A DNA stretch of 5,077 nucleotides from Phenylobacterium sp. (GTDB lineage Bacteria; Pseudomonadota; Alphaproteobacteria; Caulobacterales; Caulobacteraceae), in NCBI GenBank assembly GCA_019264505.1, contig JAHUZY010000312.1:1-5077 (forward strand). Reading direction: 5' to 3'. The position numbers were made by a program, and so were the translations under genes. Shown one piece after another: positions 5,040 through 5,077 of this stretch. The notes below the pieces were generated by a model that made no database searches, was not told the origin of the DNA, and saw only the letters and a program-made list of their open reading frames with translations. Numbering within the stretch: the first letter of the stretch is position 1; each line of letters begins with the position of its first letter.

Positions 5040-5077
5040 TCCGCGCCTTACTGGCGATGAACATCAGCGGTCCGGAG

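Noticed and set aside
5057..5077. An ATG at 5057 opening a frame to the window end, 17 bases after rplI.
   Set aside because: Only seven codons are visible and no Shine-Dalgarno precedes it, so a gene cannot be supported. The small CGCC/GGCG hairpin at 5044-5056 has no T-run and was not called a terminator.
1..5077. A mobile element, CRISPR array, tRNA/rRNA gene, toxin-antitoxin pair or defence system.
   Set aside because: I saw no transposase-like frame, terminal repeats, regularly spaced repeats, tRNA-like folds or foreign codon use. The window is ordinary core chromosome.

Overview
This window looks like a piece of an alphaproteobacterial core chromosome, most likely from the Caulobacteraceae (Caulobacter/Phenylobacterium/Brevundimonas type). 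The reasons are the high GC content with strong G/C third-position preference, the S18 and L9 protein sequences (L9 carries an acidic C-terminal extension), and a fabD-fabG-acpP cluster lying head-to-head with an rpsF-rpsR-rplI cluster. The family assignment is inference from overall resemblance; no search was run.

Layout. Minus strand, 37-2163: a fatty-acid synthesis operon transcribed right to left, fabD (malonyl-CoA:ACP transacylase), then fabG (3-oxoacyl-ACP reductase) 27 bases on, then acpP (acyl carrier protein) after a 174-base gap that carries a possible private promoter for acpP. Region 2164-2356 is a GC-rich divergent spacer holding a candidate fabD promoter and a strong inverted repeat. 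Plus strand, 2357-3001: a signal-less DsbA-like thioredoxin-fold protein with a CSWC active site. Minus strand, 3022-3420: a convergent 132-residue helical protein that I do not recognise. Region 3421-3744 (324 bases) has no gene; it holds several short palindromes, a candidate rpsF promoter and a leader of about 130 bases before rpsF. Plus strand, 3745-5039: rpsF, rpsR and rplI (ribosomal proteins S6, S18 and L9), tightly spaced with a Shine-Dalgarno sequence (SD) before each. The last 38 bases contain no supportable gene.

How the genes work together. FabD loads malonate onto the phosphopantetheine arm of AcpP, and FabG performs the first reduction of each elongation cycle on AcpP-bound substrate, so these three are direct partners. 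S6 and S18 form a heterodimer on the 30S platform, and L9 sits on the 50S subunit; their co-transcription is the usual bacterial arrangement. The DsbA-like protein and the unknown protein have no evident link to either operon.

Assessment. All eight genes appear intact, seven belong to well-known families, and there is no mobile element, CRISPR array, RNA gene or defence-like cassette. I see no undescribed system here. The points most worth a second look are the rpsF leader, which has two copies of a hexamer able to pair alternatively with one complement, one copy lying in the ribosome binding site; the possible acpP promoter; the GANTC sites in promoter regions; and the unknown 132-residue protein.
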